DNA of 64,000 nt from Prevotella sp. oral taxon 376 (GTDB lineage: Bacteria; Bacteroidota; Bacteroidia; Bacteroidales; Bacteroidaceae), in NCBI RefSeq assembly GCF_003043945.1, contig NZ_PYXG01000001.1, positions 1,178,001 to 1,242,000 on the forward strand, written 5' to 3'. Positions 17,588 to 27,146 of the stretch are shown in pieces. Position numbers and translations under genes: made by a program. The notes beneath the pieces were generated by a model. That model worked only from the letters and a program-made list of their open reading frames with translations, was not told the DNA's origin and made no database searches. Each line of letters opens with the position of its first letter. Position 1 is the first letter of the stretch.

Positions 17588-18910
17588 ATGAAGAATATGA
17601 ACAGTAGTTATATATATAAAGGAATAATATCCCTCCTCCTTATGTTGCCGGCTCTATCCTCGTGTGTTGATAATGACAACAATGTTTATCGCACAAAGAC
17701 ACAGCTGAATATTACATATCCTCAAAATGTCGATGATATGCAGATAATAAAAGATTCGGTTATCTTCAGAAACATTTCAACCGGACAAACTACCGTTATC
17801 GGCAAAACTCGCGATATCGACTTACCCGAAGGATTCTATGACTGTTCTTACATGGCCGATGTAACCTACAAGAACGGAACGGGTAGCGATGCCATACAAG
17901 CGAAAGGACATCTGTCGGGCAAGATAGAGAATATACAGATAACGGGTGAAAAAAAAGAAATCGGCATTGAGACTTATCTGTCGACCGACAATGACGACTT
18001 TATCTTCGAGGAGATATTCTTCACGGGTACGCTGCGTGCATCAGGCTCGCAATATTACGGCGATAGCTATATCAAGATATATAATAATACAGATCATGTG
18101 CTTTATGCCGACGGGCTCGGATTCTGTGAATCCAAATTCAAGTCTACGCTGTTTTTTAAGTATGATCCGGATATCCGCAAAGATACTTTTACCGTTTGGT
18201 CCCTATATGTAATACCGGGCACGGGCAAGGAACATCCTGTTTTGCCCGGTCATTCCCTGTTGCTTGTAGATACGGGTATCGATCATCATACAGCCAATCC
18301 GAATTCCCTGGATTTCAGCAAAGCTGATTTCGAATGGTATGATATCTCTATTCATCCTTCCCATATGGACATTGATAGCCCTACCGTTCCGAATTTAGAT
18401 AAATGGTATTGCTATACGGAGAGTTTCTATGTGCTTCATAATCGCGGTTTTACATCGTTTGCCCTTTGCCGCTTTCCCAAAGGAATGACCAAAGAGAAAT
18501 GGCTTAAAGAGTTTCATTACTATTATCATTACATACAACCGACGATTATCGGTGATTTCTATATGACCCAGCATTCATACAAACTACCGAATTCATGGAT
18601 CATAGACGGCGTGAACTGCAGTGTCGAGGCTAAACGACTCTGGAATATCCTCCCTCCTTCGATCGATGCGGGATGGACGCATTGTGGCACCATTGATCAC
18701 GATAAGACCCGATATTTCAAAAGTGTACGCAGGAAACTTCTTTATTTGAGTTCAGATGGAATCATGCATTTAAAAGATACCGATAATTCGACAGAAGATT
18801 TCAACACAGAATGCGTACCGTCCATGATAGAAATGCAACATTCCTCTATGAATGCGGAGGGAGCTAAATGTACCCAGCAAACCTATGATGGAGTAATTTC
18901 TAAAAACTAA
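17588..18910 (+). CDS. Exported lipoprotein, DUF4876-like
   Basis: 440 residues with a lipoprotein signal (LLMLPALSSCVDND, lipobox Cys at about residue 26). A beta-rich N-terminal part (~30-125) is followed by a second domain with YYGDSYIKIYNNTDHVLYADGL. That segment resembles lamin-tail-like or DUF4876 proteins of Bacteroidetes, which sit beside TonB receptors. Its anchor Cys is followed by acidic residues (VDNDN), which in Bacteroidetes can direct surface export (LES-like signal). It starts 17 bases after the receptor. It could be the substrate-binding surface partner of that receptor. The family assignment is from memory of the usual neighbourhood. Confidence 0.6.
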   Translation: MKNMNSSYIYKGIISLLLMLPALSSCVDNDNNVYRTKTQLNITYPQNVDDMQIIKDSVIFRNISTGQTTVIGKTRDIDLPEGFYDCSYMADVTYKNGTGSDAIQAKGHLSGKIENIQITGEKKEIGIETYLSTDNDDFIFEEIFFTGTLRASGSQYYGDSYIKIYNNTDHVLYADGLGFCESKFKSTLFFKYDPDIRKDTFTVWSLYVIPGTGKEHPVLPGHSLLLVDTGIDHHTANPNSLDFSKADFEWYDISIHPSHMDIDSPTVPNLDKWYCYTESFYVLHNRGFTSFALCRFPKGMTKEKWLKEFHYYYHYIQPTIIGDFYMTQHSYKLPNSWIIDGVNCSVEAKRLWNILPPSIDAGWTHCGTIDHDKTRYFKSVRRKLLYLSSDGIMHLKDTDNSTEDFNTECVPSMIEMQHSSMNAEGAKCTQQTYDGVISKN

Positions 18911-18918
18911 GATAGGAA

Positions 18919-20442
18919 ATGAGATCTCAAAAACTAGTAGCTTCGATTTTTGCAGCCGGAACTTTCCTTTTCATGGCATCATCCGGTATAATGGCACAGA
19001 ATCTCGATACTCGGCACATGGAGCATGAAAAGGCTGCAACTAATTTCATGGATATGCTTTACCTGAACCCTTCCTATCAGGTCGGTAGGTATAGCAGCTC
19101 TTTAAATCGTGCAGATTTCTATTACAACGACCGGCATGCCACACAGCCCCCTCTCTTAGAGTCCGGTAATGAGACAAATCTGTGGGGAGGCAGAATAGAT
19201 GCTTATATAATTAAGGGAAAGTCCACTATCTGGGGATATGCTCATTATGATAACGGCCGTATTCAAAATGTCCGGTATTCGGAAACCAGCGATGCCTCGC
19301 TTCTCTATCCTTATTTGATAGCAGATACCATTGGAGGAGGTGTTTCCAAAGATGAAATCTATGATTTTATGGGAGGTTTCGCAACCCGTTTAGGTTCCCG
19401 GTGGATTATCGGCGGGCAAGGAACCTATACGGCACAACTCGATTACAGAACTCGCGACCCAAGGCCCAAAAATCTAACTTCTGACATAAAGCTTGTAATA
19501 GGCTCTTCTTATCTCTTAAACAACTATAAACTGGGCGCCTCTTTCGATTTCCACAGATACAAGCAAACAAATGTAGTTAAGATTTATAATGAGGTGTCGT
19601 CTCCCGTATTTTATCATCTTACAGGTCTTGGGACAGACTATTATCGTTTCCGTGGAGAGAATACCGAGACTTATTATAAAGGTGTAGGTTGGGGATTCAT
19701 GCTGAATGTAGCTCCTAAAGACAAGAGTGGCTTCTTTGTTTCTTACAAATATCAGAATCTGTTCATCGACAAGATTATCTCTACACTGAATGAATTGCCG
19801 ATGTCAACACTCAAACTGTACAGCTTCTCAAGCGAAGCGGGTTATCTAAGACAGGGGCGATCGCATGATTTCGGCGTAAAGGTCGACGAGAACTATAGAC
19901 TGAGAAAAGGCATAGAAAACATTTTCGGGAGTCCTGCTTCCAATATGTATCCGCAGATAGCCAGGATGCCGCAGTATAAACAGCAACAGCTTAACTTGTC
20001 CGTCGAGAGTTTTTATGGCTATCATCCTCTCCATACCGTTTATGAATTCGGATATCGTTTCGGCTATGAAAACTTAAGAGAAACATATAATGAACCGGCT
20101 CAAGTTATACGGTCTTCATCCGTTAGTTCAAGGTTCCATTTCAAAGGCTTGCGGCAGATTCGCCAATTCCTGCTCCAATTTCGTACCTCTTTCCTACTGA
20201 CCAATGCTTTTAAGAATAAGATACAATTAAGCGCTGAAACGAATCGCCCCATGTTACCGCCACTCCTTCAAAGATATAGTTATCTTTCTTCCAGCCGATA
20301 TCTTATCGACAATAATATAGAGTTGCACTACGATACCGGACACAAATACAGTCTTTTTATGGCTCTCAACTGGCAGTACAGTCATTATTTGGAGCATCAG
20401 CATACGCATGAAGAAAGGATTTCAATAGGAATCGAATTTTAA
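18919..20442 (+). CDS. Outer-membrane beta-barrel protein, DUF6850-like
   Basis: 507 residues, signal peptide ending MAQ at about residue 27, then repeated amphipathic strands throughout (WGGRIDAYIIKGKSTIWGYAHY, SYLLNNYKLGASFDFHRY, GWGFMLNVAPKDKSGFFVSY). It ends RISIGIEF with a terminal Phe, a BAM-type signal. No plug or TonB box is visible, so it is a passive barrel or an assembly partner. It lies 8 bases after the DUF4876-like lipoprotein and shares its low GC. Its role is presumably tied to the receptor and lipoprotein; nothing more specific can be read. Confidence 0.6.
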   Translation: MRSQKLVASIFAAGTFLFMASSGIMAQNLDTRHMEHEKAATNFMDMLYLNPSYQVGRYSSSLNRADFYYNDRHATQPPLLESGNETNLWGGRIDAYIIKGKSTIWGYAHYDNGRIQNVRYSETSDASLLYPYLIADTIGGGVSKDEIYDFMGGFATRLGSRWIIGGQGTYTAQLDYRTRDPRPKNLTSDIKLVIGSSYLLNNYKLGASFDFHRYKQTNVVKIYNEVSSPVFYHLTGLGTDYYRFRGENTETYYKGVGWGFMLNVAPKDKSGFFVSYKYQNLFIDKIISTLNELPMSTLKLYSFSSEAGYLRQGRSHDFGVKVDENYRLRKGIENIFGSPASNMYPQIARMPQYKQQQLNLSVESFYGYHPLHTVYEFGYRFGYENLRETYNEPAQVIRSSSVSSRFHFKGLRQIRQFLLQFRTSFLLTNAFKNKIQLSAETNRPMLPPLLQRYSYLSSSRYLIDNNIELHYDTGHKYSLFMALNWQYSHYLEHQHTHEERISIGIEF

Positions 20443-20471
20443 ATAGAATGTCTAATTAAAAATGTATTAAC

Positions 20472-22334
20472 ATGAAAAAAACTTTTATTCTTATCGTGCT
20501 TTTCGCACTGTTTGGGACTGTAGGAGTTGTCGCAGACGACTATAAGTTCAGTTGGGGACACACCATGGATGGCAATACATCCGCCGGCGACAATGCGGTG
20601 GATGTTCAGAAATCTTCTGACGGGTGTGTGTTCGTACTCAATACTTGGGGTAGTGCCACGCGTAAACAAACCTATAAGGATGCCCCATCCGAATATATGC
20701 ATTTGTATATAGACGGTGTTCAAGGTAAGGACGACCAAGGAAACGAGATTATTGGCTCTGACTATAAAGAAAGCGACGGAACCTCTATGTGCAACAATAT
20801 AGCCCTCCAGAAAATGGATCCAGTAACGGGAAATGTCAGGTGGATTATATATTCGGACCGTGGCGACCACTATCCTACCAACTGCCATGTGCGTCCAGCT
20901 AAAGATGGTGGTGCTTACATACTGATCTATGTGCGCCATTGGGCCCAAGATAAGATGACAATTCTCAGTCGTATTCGTGGTACCAACGGCACAATGGCTA
21001 CCTTGGAAACCCAACAAGGTCTGTGGGAGAAGGATGGGCAAACCCACCTTTACTATGTGCCCGTATTGGTTAGGGTTTCGACCGACGGGAAGATAGAGTG
21101 GGCAAAGGTGTTATGGGAAGTGCAACCACATAAAGACTTGCAACGGAAACCGTCATGGCTCTCCTTTATTAATGCTTTTACTATCGATAGTGAAGAAAAT
21201 CTCTATGTGGCAGGTAACTTCCGCACAAAACTTACTTTTACAAAGAAAAACGGCGAACAAGAGAGTATTACAGCAAAGAACATTGCCAATTGGGATGGAG
21301 ACGACCAAAAGCCTGTAGGCGATTTGTACCTGGCTAAATTCGATAAAGAGGGAAACTATTTGTCCTGTGTCGTACCAGAAGGAACAGCGGGAAATTCCTA
21401 CTTCAATGTGATGGTTTCAAACGATGACAAGATTTATGCCGCAGGCCATGCTACAGGAGACGGCACCACATTCAAGATCGGTACTTTCGATATCACAGTG
21501 CCTGAAACTAAACAGAGTCTGATAGTGTCAGGTTTCAATAAAGACCTTACTCCTTTCTTTGCTCTTTCTTATGATAGCAATGCCGATACAAGGGCCTTGC
21601 ATCTTAATGGTTTACAGGTTGTAGACAATGAGCTTTACCTTACCGGTTCAGCTTTAACGAACGCGGGTGGTGCATGGATGGATAAGGACGGTAATAAGGT
21701 AATTGCTCCCACACTGGCCATGCACCAAGGATATATCGTGAAGATGAAACCCGAAGACGGTTCCGTTATCTCTTCCGGTATCAATACGAAGACTAAAAGC
21801 ATCAGTAAATTCGCGGGCATTTACGAGGCTAAGGATACAGACGGCAAAAAGAAGATTCATGCTTTTGGCTATGATTTCAGTATGGGGGCTTTAGACTTTA
21901 GCTTTACAGAAGATAAAGCAACCAAATCGTTGACTAATACGGAGATTCTTACGGTTATGAAGTCAGGTATCAAAGCTCCGAATTTAGGCATTATTGCCGT
22001 AGTTATCACACCGGTTGCCTACGACGGGCGGGTTATTTACTTCAATCGTTTCGGCAAGGCTAACACAGCCAATTTTAAGACATCCTACCTCGATGATACT
22101 GAAACTGCACTCGTTAATTGCTGGAGTACATCCGTTTATTCGTATACCGATACTAGCATTTTAAGTAATGGAGAACCTTATGGAAAAGCCCCGACCAAGG
22201 TGCAAGATCCTTTTGTAAGGCATGCAGAAGACGGCAAGATATACAATCTTAGCGGTCAGTATATGGGAACTTCCACTACTACCCTGCCCAAGGGAATCTA
22301 CATCCGTAACGGAAAGAAGTTTATTGTAAGATAA
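20472..22334 (+). CDS. Exported beta-propeller-like protein with short C-terminal sorting-type tail
   Basis: 620 residues. The signal peptide is at 1-22 (MKKTFILIVLFALFGTVGVVA). Repeats of the type ENLYVAGNF, DKIYAAGHATGDGTTFKIG and NELYLTGSALTNAG, each followed by a Lys-Phe/Met-Asp strand (LAKFDKEGNYL, IVKMKPEDGSV), suggest a seven-bladed-propeller or SBBP-like fold. The last 30 residues, NLSGQYMGTSTTTLPKG then IYIRNGKKFIVR, match the short tail also present on the GH53 and amylase proteins in this window. A role as cargo of the type IX or a related export route is likely but unproved. Fourth gene of the AT-rich unit, 29 bases after the barrel gene. Confidence 0.6.
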   Translation: MKKTFILIVLFALFGTVGVVADDYKFSWGHTMDGNTSAGDNAVDVQKSSDGCVFVLNTWGSATRKQTYKDAPSEYMHLYIDGVQGKDDQGNEIIGSDYKESDGTSMCNNIALQKMDPVTGNVRWIIYSDRGDHYPTNCHVRPAKDGGAYILIYVRHWAQDKMTILSRIRGTNGTMATLETQQGLWEKDGQTHLYYVPVLVRVSTDGKIEWAKVLWEVQPHKDLQRKPSWLSFINAFTIDSEENLYVAGNFRTKLTFTKKNGEQESITAKNIANWDGDDQKPVGDLYLAKFDKEGNYLSCVVPEGTAGNSYFNVMVSNDDKIYAAGHATGDGTTFKIGTFDITVPETKQSLIVSGFNKDLTPFFALSYDSNADTRALHLNGLQVVDNELYLTGSALTNAGGAWMDKDGNKVIAPTLAMHQGYIVKMKPEDGSVISSGINTKTKSISKFAGIYEAKDTDGKKKIHAFGYDFSMGALDFSFTEDKATKSLTNTEILTVMKSGIKAPNLGIIAVVITPVAYDGRVIYFNRFGKANTANFKTSYLDDTETALVNCWSTSVYSYTDTSILSNGEPYGKAPTKVQDPFVRHAEDGKIYNLSGQYMGTSTTTLPKGIYIRNGKKFIVR

Positions 22335-22380
22335 AGAAGTAGGTTCGTTCACACGATACATTGATATTTCAGAAACCAAG

Positions 22381-22436
22381 GAATGCGCAGAATCGTTTTT
22401 ACAGAAAGATACATCTCTGTATACGGCTGCGCATTC
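22381..22436. terminator. Hairpin after the AT-rich four-gene unit
   Basis: GAATGCGCAG (22381-22390) pairs perfectly with CTGCGCATTC (22427-22436), and an inner ACAGA/TCTGT stem sits in the loop. No long T tract follows, so termination is plausible but not certain. The stretch to 22727 shows no gene. Confidence 0.5.
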
Positions 22437-22727
22437 TGATACAAAGAATTGGAAATAAAAATATAATTAAAAGTGGGTTCGATATGAGAATGATGCGATG
22501 AACCTGCTTTTAGCAATGATATCGATATCCATGGATGGCTTCTTGGACAATAGATCGTAAGCAATCAACCCGACAACAGATTTGCCGCAAAGCTTGTTTA
22601 GAGGCCTGTCGGAATTGGCGACAAGACAGAAGTAAGACGGGCCGGAACAGGTTTTAGCTTTTATTAATATTTATTTTTCGTCTTTTTCTGTTTTTCTCCG
22701 TCTTTTCAATTAAACAACAAAGAATGG

Positions 22728-23231
22728 ATGTTTGAGAAGGTGAGAGACAGAAAAACCATCGATAAAATGGTAGAGGTAAGCCTTGACGATCTTGTCAGGT
22801 TTGCCTATTACCATGTCGGAAACAGGACTGATGCAGAAGACATCGTTTACGAGGCGATACTCCGTTTGTTAGAGAAAGTCGCCCGTGATCTTGTCCCTGA
22901 TAAGGTGCGAGGTTATTTATTCAGAATCGTCTACAATCTGTGTCGGGATCATTTCCGGCATAGGAATGCCCCCTCTGTTTCCTTCGAGGCGATAAATCTG
23001 CCAAACCTTCCTGATGATGTGCTTGACAATGAGGAGGTGGATCGCGTGAACGGTCTTCTGGATGGACTGCTGTCAAGAGAGTTGGAGGTCATCCGCATGA
23101 ATGTAATAGACGGCCTTTCGTTTGTCGAGATTAGTCAGATACTTTCGATTCCGCAATCTACGGCCAAGTCCCGTTTCAATTCGGGAATGGAGAAACTTCG
23201 CAAACAGTATTTCACAAAAAAGCCATTATAG
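22728..23231 (+). CDS. ECF-type RNA polymerase sigma factor
   Basis: 167 residues. Sigma region 2 is at about 20-85 (DLVRFAYYHVGNRTDAEDIVYEAILRL, with the DAEDIV core and RGYLFRIVYNLCRDHFR). Region 4 is at about 108-160 (LLSRELEVIRMNVIDGLSFVEISQIL, SIPQSTAKSRFNSGMEKLRK, a helix-turn-helix that reads the -35). There is no region 1 or 3, as expected for the ECF group. The anti-sigma-like gene starts 2 bases after its stop and a receptor-like gene follows. It presumably activates its own operon on release by the membrane protein. Confidence 0.9.
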   Translation: MFEKVRDRKTIDKMVEVSLDDLVRFAYYHVGNRTDAEDIVYEAILRLLEKVARDLVPDKVRGYLFRIVYNLCRDHFRHRNAPSVSFEAINLPNLPDDVLDNEEVDRVNGLLDGLLSRELEVIRMNVIDGLSFVEISQILSIPQSTAKSRFNSGMEKLRKQYFTKKPL

Positions 23232-23233
23232 TC

Positions 23234-24391
23234 ATGAAGGAATATGAGGAAATAAGAAAATTGCTGACCCCTCGCCGCGACATCAAGGCTTCGGCGGAAC
23301 TCAGAAAGCGTGTTCATAGGGCGATGGAGTCCAGGCGGCGGTCATCTGTCAGGATGAGATGGGTTTGGGGAGGTATCGGTATGACTGCCGTCGCCATAGC
23401 CTTCCTGTTGCTGTTGCCCGTTACGGGCATCTCTGCCAAAGAACTCCTCTGTGCGGCCATCAAAGCCATACGGGAGGTAGAGAATATCCAGATGACGGCT
23501 GAAATCCGCACGCGTGCGACGGAGAACTTCTCCTATATCGATGTTGGGGATGATTTCGTATCCCACAGGATAAGCAGATCTCATGTGGATTCCATTGTGC
23601 GATGGCGGGTGGACAAAGGCGGAAGGGTTGCCATGGGCGATGATTCGGATATCTATATGTGGGTCGTGCCGTTGAAGATCGGATGGCATTCGGGCCCTGC
23701 AGACCGCGATAAGATGCTCGGATACTTGTCAACGCTCATCAATCCCGAACATATTCTGGAGACGGAACTGCAATCTTGTCTCAACGACTCAAAGGCAAGA
23801 TATACGGTTGAGAAGAGCGGGAAGGAGATACATCTTACCGTTTATGCGGAGCCGCAGGGGAATTTCCGGAATCCGTATAGGTTGAACACCACCATTGAGG
23901 AGTCAAGGAATATCCGTCGGTATGCGATAGACGCTGCCACGATGCGCCTCAAAAGCGCCTCGGTGAGCATTGTTAAGGAAGGCAAGGAAATCGAAGTCTT
24001 GAAGATTACGGATATTCTTTACGCCGCATCCGGATACTCTGTGGGCACGCTCCCGAAGGATGTTCATTTCGTTGAAGTTACAAGCGGGAAAGTGCCGGGA
24101 TTGACCGGGGCAAGTGCCATGGAGGCGGCCTCTGTTATATTAAGTGCTTTCAAGGATTGGAACAGTCGGATTCTTGACCGTGTGATTGCCCCTTCCATAT
24201 CCAAGGCAGCTTACCGGCAGCGGTTTATGGCGGCAGAGCTTGTCTCCGTAGGACAGCCGTTCCATTCCGGCAAGGCGGCCTCGACCTATGTGCCTTATAC
24301 GCTGCGGCTTCGGGATGGATCGCTTATACACCACAATCTGGCCTTGCGGAAGAACGACGGTGGCGGCTGGGTGGTGGACGGGGGGCTGTAA
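23234..24391 (+). CDS. Anti-sigma-factor-like membrane protein with large periplasmic domain
   Basis: 385 residues. A short cytoplasmic part (1-43, YEEIRKLLTPRRDIKASAELRKRVHRAM) could bind the sigma factor. One membrane helix lies at about 47-67 (GIGMTAVAIAFLLLLPVTGI). The ~315-residue periplasmic region begins KELLCAAIKAIREVENIQMTAEI. Its alternating strands and helices resemble LolA/RseB-like folds that sense lipids or misfolded envelope proteins. The arrangement directly behind an ECF sigma gene supports the anti-sigma role. It lacks a recognisable FecR motif. The fold assignment is tentative. Confidence 0.65.
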   Translation: MKEYEEIRKLLTPRRDIKASAELRKRVHRAMESRRRSSVRMRWVWGGIGMTAVAIAFLLLLPVTGISAKELLCAAIKAIREVENIQMTAEIRTRATENFSYIDVGDDFVSHRISRSHVDSIVRWRVDKGGRVAMGDDSDIYMWVVPLKIGWHSGPADRDKMLGYLSTLINPEHILETELQSCLNDSKARYTVEKSGKEIHLTVYAEPQGNFRNPYRLNTTIEESRNIRRYAIDAATMRLKSASVSIVKEGKEIEVLKITDILYAASGYSVGTLPKDVHFVEVTSGKVPGLTGASAMEAASVILSAFKDWNSRILDRVIAPSISKAAYRQRFMAAELVSVGQPFHSGKAASTYVPYTLRLRDGSLIHHNLALRKNDGGGWVVDGGL

Positions 24392-24446
24392 GCCGTCTCT
24401 CTTACTCTTTTCTTTTCTTCCTGAATTCAGACAATTCAAACCCAAA

Positions 24447-26771
24447 ATGATGTCAATAAGAACCATTGTGATGGCGTTGCTGCTTGGCAGCCCTGCCTGT
24501 TCTCTCCTTGCTCAGAACGACCTGATAGAAGGTACCGTGAAAGACGAGGCCGGTGCGCCGGTAAGCTTTGCCAATGTTATATTGTTGGCAGAGAAAGACT
24601 CGTCGCTGATAAGGGGCGTGGTAACAGGAACCGACGGCACCTTCATGCTTGGCCGGGAATCGTCTGATGCGCCGGCTCTCCTCCGGGTTTCGGCCATGGG
24701 CTTTGAGGACAGGTATATCACCCATCTCTCGGGGAACATAGGCGTGGTCGTACTGACGACCGCGACCTTCCAGCTGGATGAGGTTTCCGTCAGGGGAGCT
24801 CGGCCCATGGCACGATTGATGGAAGACGGCGTACAGGTTGTCGTCTCCGGCACTTATCTTGCCAAGACGGGCACAGCTCTTGAACTGCTGGGTAAGATGC
24901 CGTTTGTCTCCAGCTACGGTTCTCATATCGAGGTGTTGGGCAAAGGCACCCCCATCGTCTACATCGACGGCCGTCAGGTGCGCGATCTGTCGGAGCTTAC
25001 CTGGCTCTCCTCCTCGGAGATAAAGGCTGTGGAGGTGGCAACAACTCCCGGCGCGCGTTACGCCTCGACCGTTAACGCCGTGATTCGGATTACTACGACG
25101 GATCCTCTTGGCGAGGGTTTCTCCCTCGGCAACAGGACAACGCTGGGGCTCAAGCACTATGGTTATCTGTTTGAACAGGTCAATCTTAACTACAGGAGGC
25201 AGAGATTCGACCTCTTCGGCATGCTGAACTACGAGAATTATCGTGATCGCCCGCGGGTAAACAACGCCACTTCCTACTACCTGACCTCGGGCGTTGTAGA
25301 GCAGAACACCACGGGTGGGGAAGTAGTCCGATACCCGGTATATGAAGGGAAGCTGGGTCTCAATTACAAAACAGCCAACCATAGTCTGGGCTTTTATTAT
25401 AATTTCTCGTTCAGGCCGTCTGAGTCAGCAGGTCTCTCTGCGGCCTCACGCTATATAAACGGCGTTTTCAGTGAATGTCTCGACAATCGCAGTATTGTCA
25501 GCCGGCACAACCGACAGCATCTGCTGAGTTCCTATTACATGGGTGCCTTCGGTAAGTGGCGGTTATCCACGAACTTCGACGCGATGTGGCAGAGGAACGA
25601 CAGAGGAACGGCCGAGAAGGATTTGTCGTCGGTTAATCCGCCGCGTAGCTTCTCGACGGTGAACGATGCCACCAACCGTCTTCTGGCCGGGAATGCCATC
25701 TTGTCCTTTCCCGTGTGGCGGGGCGACATGAGATTCGGGGCGGAAGTGAACTCCATTCGGAGAAATGACCGCTATTCCGGCGATGCCGACTTCATCCTGG
25801 GCAACGACAATCATATCGATGAGACCACCACGGCACTGTTTGTGGAGGTCGGGCAGAAATGGGGCGGCGCGGCCGTGAGCGGCGGGTTGCGCTGGGAATA
25901 CACCGATTCCCGGTTCTATAAGTTCGCTGAGCTCCAGACCGATCAAAGTCGCAGGTACCATAATGTGGCCCCGTCGGTCTCGGTCTCATTCCCCCTCGGA
26001 GCGGTGCAGACAAAGCTTTCATATGCCCGCAAAACCTCCCGCCCGGCTTTCGAGCAGCTCAGTTCCGCCGTTAAGTACATCGACCGCTACACCTATGAGT
26101 CGGGCAATCCCGGCCTGCGGCCGATCTACCGCGACTATCTTTCGCTCTCTTCTTCGTGGAAAGACTTGGTCATTGAGTTGTCATACTCGTCCACCAAGGA
26201 CTATTTCATGTGGCAGACCGTCCCTTACCCTGGCAGTTCGGAGGCTACGCTGCTGACCCGGGAGAACATGCCGAGGTTCAGTTCATACGGGCTAATGCTT
26301 AATTATTCGCCCATCTTCTTCGGTTTGTGGCATCCCGTATGGATGTTTGCCATGACGGCACAGGACTTCAAGCTCACTCATCGGGGAGAGACGCTGCGGC
26401 TGAACAATCCCATTGGCGTTTTCCGTTTCAACAATGCGCTCCATCTGCCATGGGACATGTGGCTGAACGCAGACCTCTCCGTCCGGACCTCCGGCAATGG
26501 CGACAATGCTTCTCTCAAGGCTTGCTGGGCTTGTAATATGGCTCTTTATAAGGCGTTTGCCAACGACGCATGGAGCATAAAGCTGCAATTGAACGACCTG
26601 TTTGCGACCTGGCGGCAGGAGTTCACCACTTATGACGCCTTGGCGCGCACCTCTGTCCATAAGATATACGATACCCGGGATTTAACGCTTACCATCAGAT
26701 ACAACTTCAATCTGTCTCGTTCCAGATACGGGGGGCGTGGAGCCGGCAATGCGGAGAAGAGCCGGTTCTGA
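24447..26771 (+). CDS. TonB-receptor-like outer-membrane protein (OMP_b-brl_3 type)
   Basis: 774 residues from the ATG at 24447, where a signal peptide begins (MSIRTIVMALLLGSPACSLLAQ). An earlier in-frame ATG at 24288 lies inside the upstream gene and gives no signal peptide. A CarboxypepD_reg domain spans about 27-110 (GTVKDEAGAPVSFANVIL, LLRVSAMGFEDRYI). A short plug follows (YIDGRQVRDLSEL, then IKAVEVATTPGARYASTVNAVI), then a barrel ending LTLTIRYNFNLSRSR and a basic tail. Proteins of this type often lack a clear TonB box and have unknown cargo. Third gene of the sigma/anti-sigma unit, 55 bases after the anti-sigma gene, so probably the regulated output. Confidence 0.82.
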   Translation: MMSIRTIVMALLLGSPACSLLAQNDLIEGTVKDEAGAPVSFANVILLAEKDSSLIRGVVTGTDGTFMLGRESSDAPALLRVSAMGFEDRYITHLSGNIGVVVLTTATFQLDEVSVRGARPMARLMEDGVQVVVSGTYLAKTGTALELLGKMPFVSSYGSHIEVLGKGTPIVYIDGRQVRDLSELTWLSSSEIKAVEVATTPGARYASTVNAVIRITTTDPLGEGFSLGNRTTLGLKHYGYLFEQVNLNYRRQRFDLFGMLNYENYRDRPRVNNATSYYLTSGVVEQNTTGGEVVRYPVYEGKLGLNYKTANHSLGFYYNFSFRPSESAGLSAASRYINGVFSECLDNRSIVSRHNRQHLLSSYYMGAFGKWRLSTNFDAMWQRNDRGTAEKDLSSVNPPRSFSTVNDATNRLLAGNAILSFPVWRGDMRFGAEVNSIRRNDRYSGDADFILGNDNHIDETTTALFVEVGQKWGGAAVSGGLRWEYTDSRFYKFAELQTDQSRRYHNVAPSVSVSFPLGAVQTKLSYARKTSRPAFEQLSSAVKYIDRYTYESGNPGLRPIYRDYLSLSSSWKDLVIELSYSSTKDYFMWQTVPYPGSSEATLLTRENMPRFSSYGLMLNYSPIFFGLWHPVWMFAMTAQDFKLTHRGETLRLNNPIGVFRFNNALHLPWDMWLNADLSVRTSGNGDNASLKACWACNMALYKAFANDAWSIKLQLNDLFATWRQEFTTYDALARTSVHKIYDTRDLTLTIRYNFNLSRSRYGGRGAGNAEKSRF

Positions 26772-26881
26772 GCGTACAGTTGGCGCCGGATAATCCCCTA
26801 AGTGTACCATTTGGGATCGCAAGGCGCCCCTTACAGTCCCTTTCCTTTGGCCCCGGTATCCCTGGAGACCGTCGTGAGTTT

Positions 26882-26946
26882 GACAAAATCGGCGATTTTG
26901 TCGCACGAATTCGCCGATTTTGTCGTTCAATCTCGCCGATTTTGTG
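26882..26946 (+). repeat. Dispersed intergenic repeat, copy 2
   Basis: Three tandem ~22-base units. The first, GACAAAATCGGCGATTTTGTC, is palindromic apart from its centre; CACGAATTCGCCGATTTTGTCG and TTCAATCTCGCCGATTTTGT follow. GGCCGTCTCCC occurs ~30 bases downstream and recurs beside copies 4 and 5. Confidence 0.88.
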
Positions 26947-27109
26947 CGCTTGTTTGCCGTTCCCGCTTTTTCCCGCGGCCGTCTCCCGTCGCGCGCTTTG
27001 TCGTCCCGGCGGTTTTCGTGCATGCTTTTCGCCATGTGCGGGGTGCTTAATAAGTAAAACTGGTATATATTTCCTTGTTTTTTCTATCATGCTTATCGGG
27101 AAAAAGAAG

Positions 27110-27117
27110 TAACTTTG
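27110..27117 (+). promoter_or_regulatory. -7 box for the aldo/keto reductase gene
   Basis: TAACTTTG matches TAnnTTTG, 30 bases before the ATG at 27147. Confidence 0.5.
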
Positions 27118-27146
27118 TCCTCAAATTTTAACATAGAAAAAATGAA

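Noticed and set aside
24288..24446. Upstream in-frame start for the TonB-receptor-like gene
   Set aside because: It would place 53 residues over the end of the anti-sigma gene and remove the signal peptide from the N-terminus.
26882..26946. Possible CRISPR array in the tandem 22-base units
   Set aside because: Only three imperfect units with no unique spacers between them, and no cas genes nearby.
26682..27112. Several 80-130 codon ORFs on both strands over the repeat copy at 26882
   Set aside because: The predicted peptides all contain the same repeat-derived string (KIGEF, RFRRFC and similar) seen at the other repeat copies, so they are translations of the repeat.
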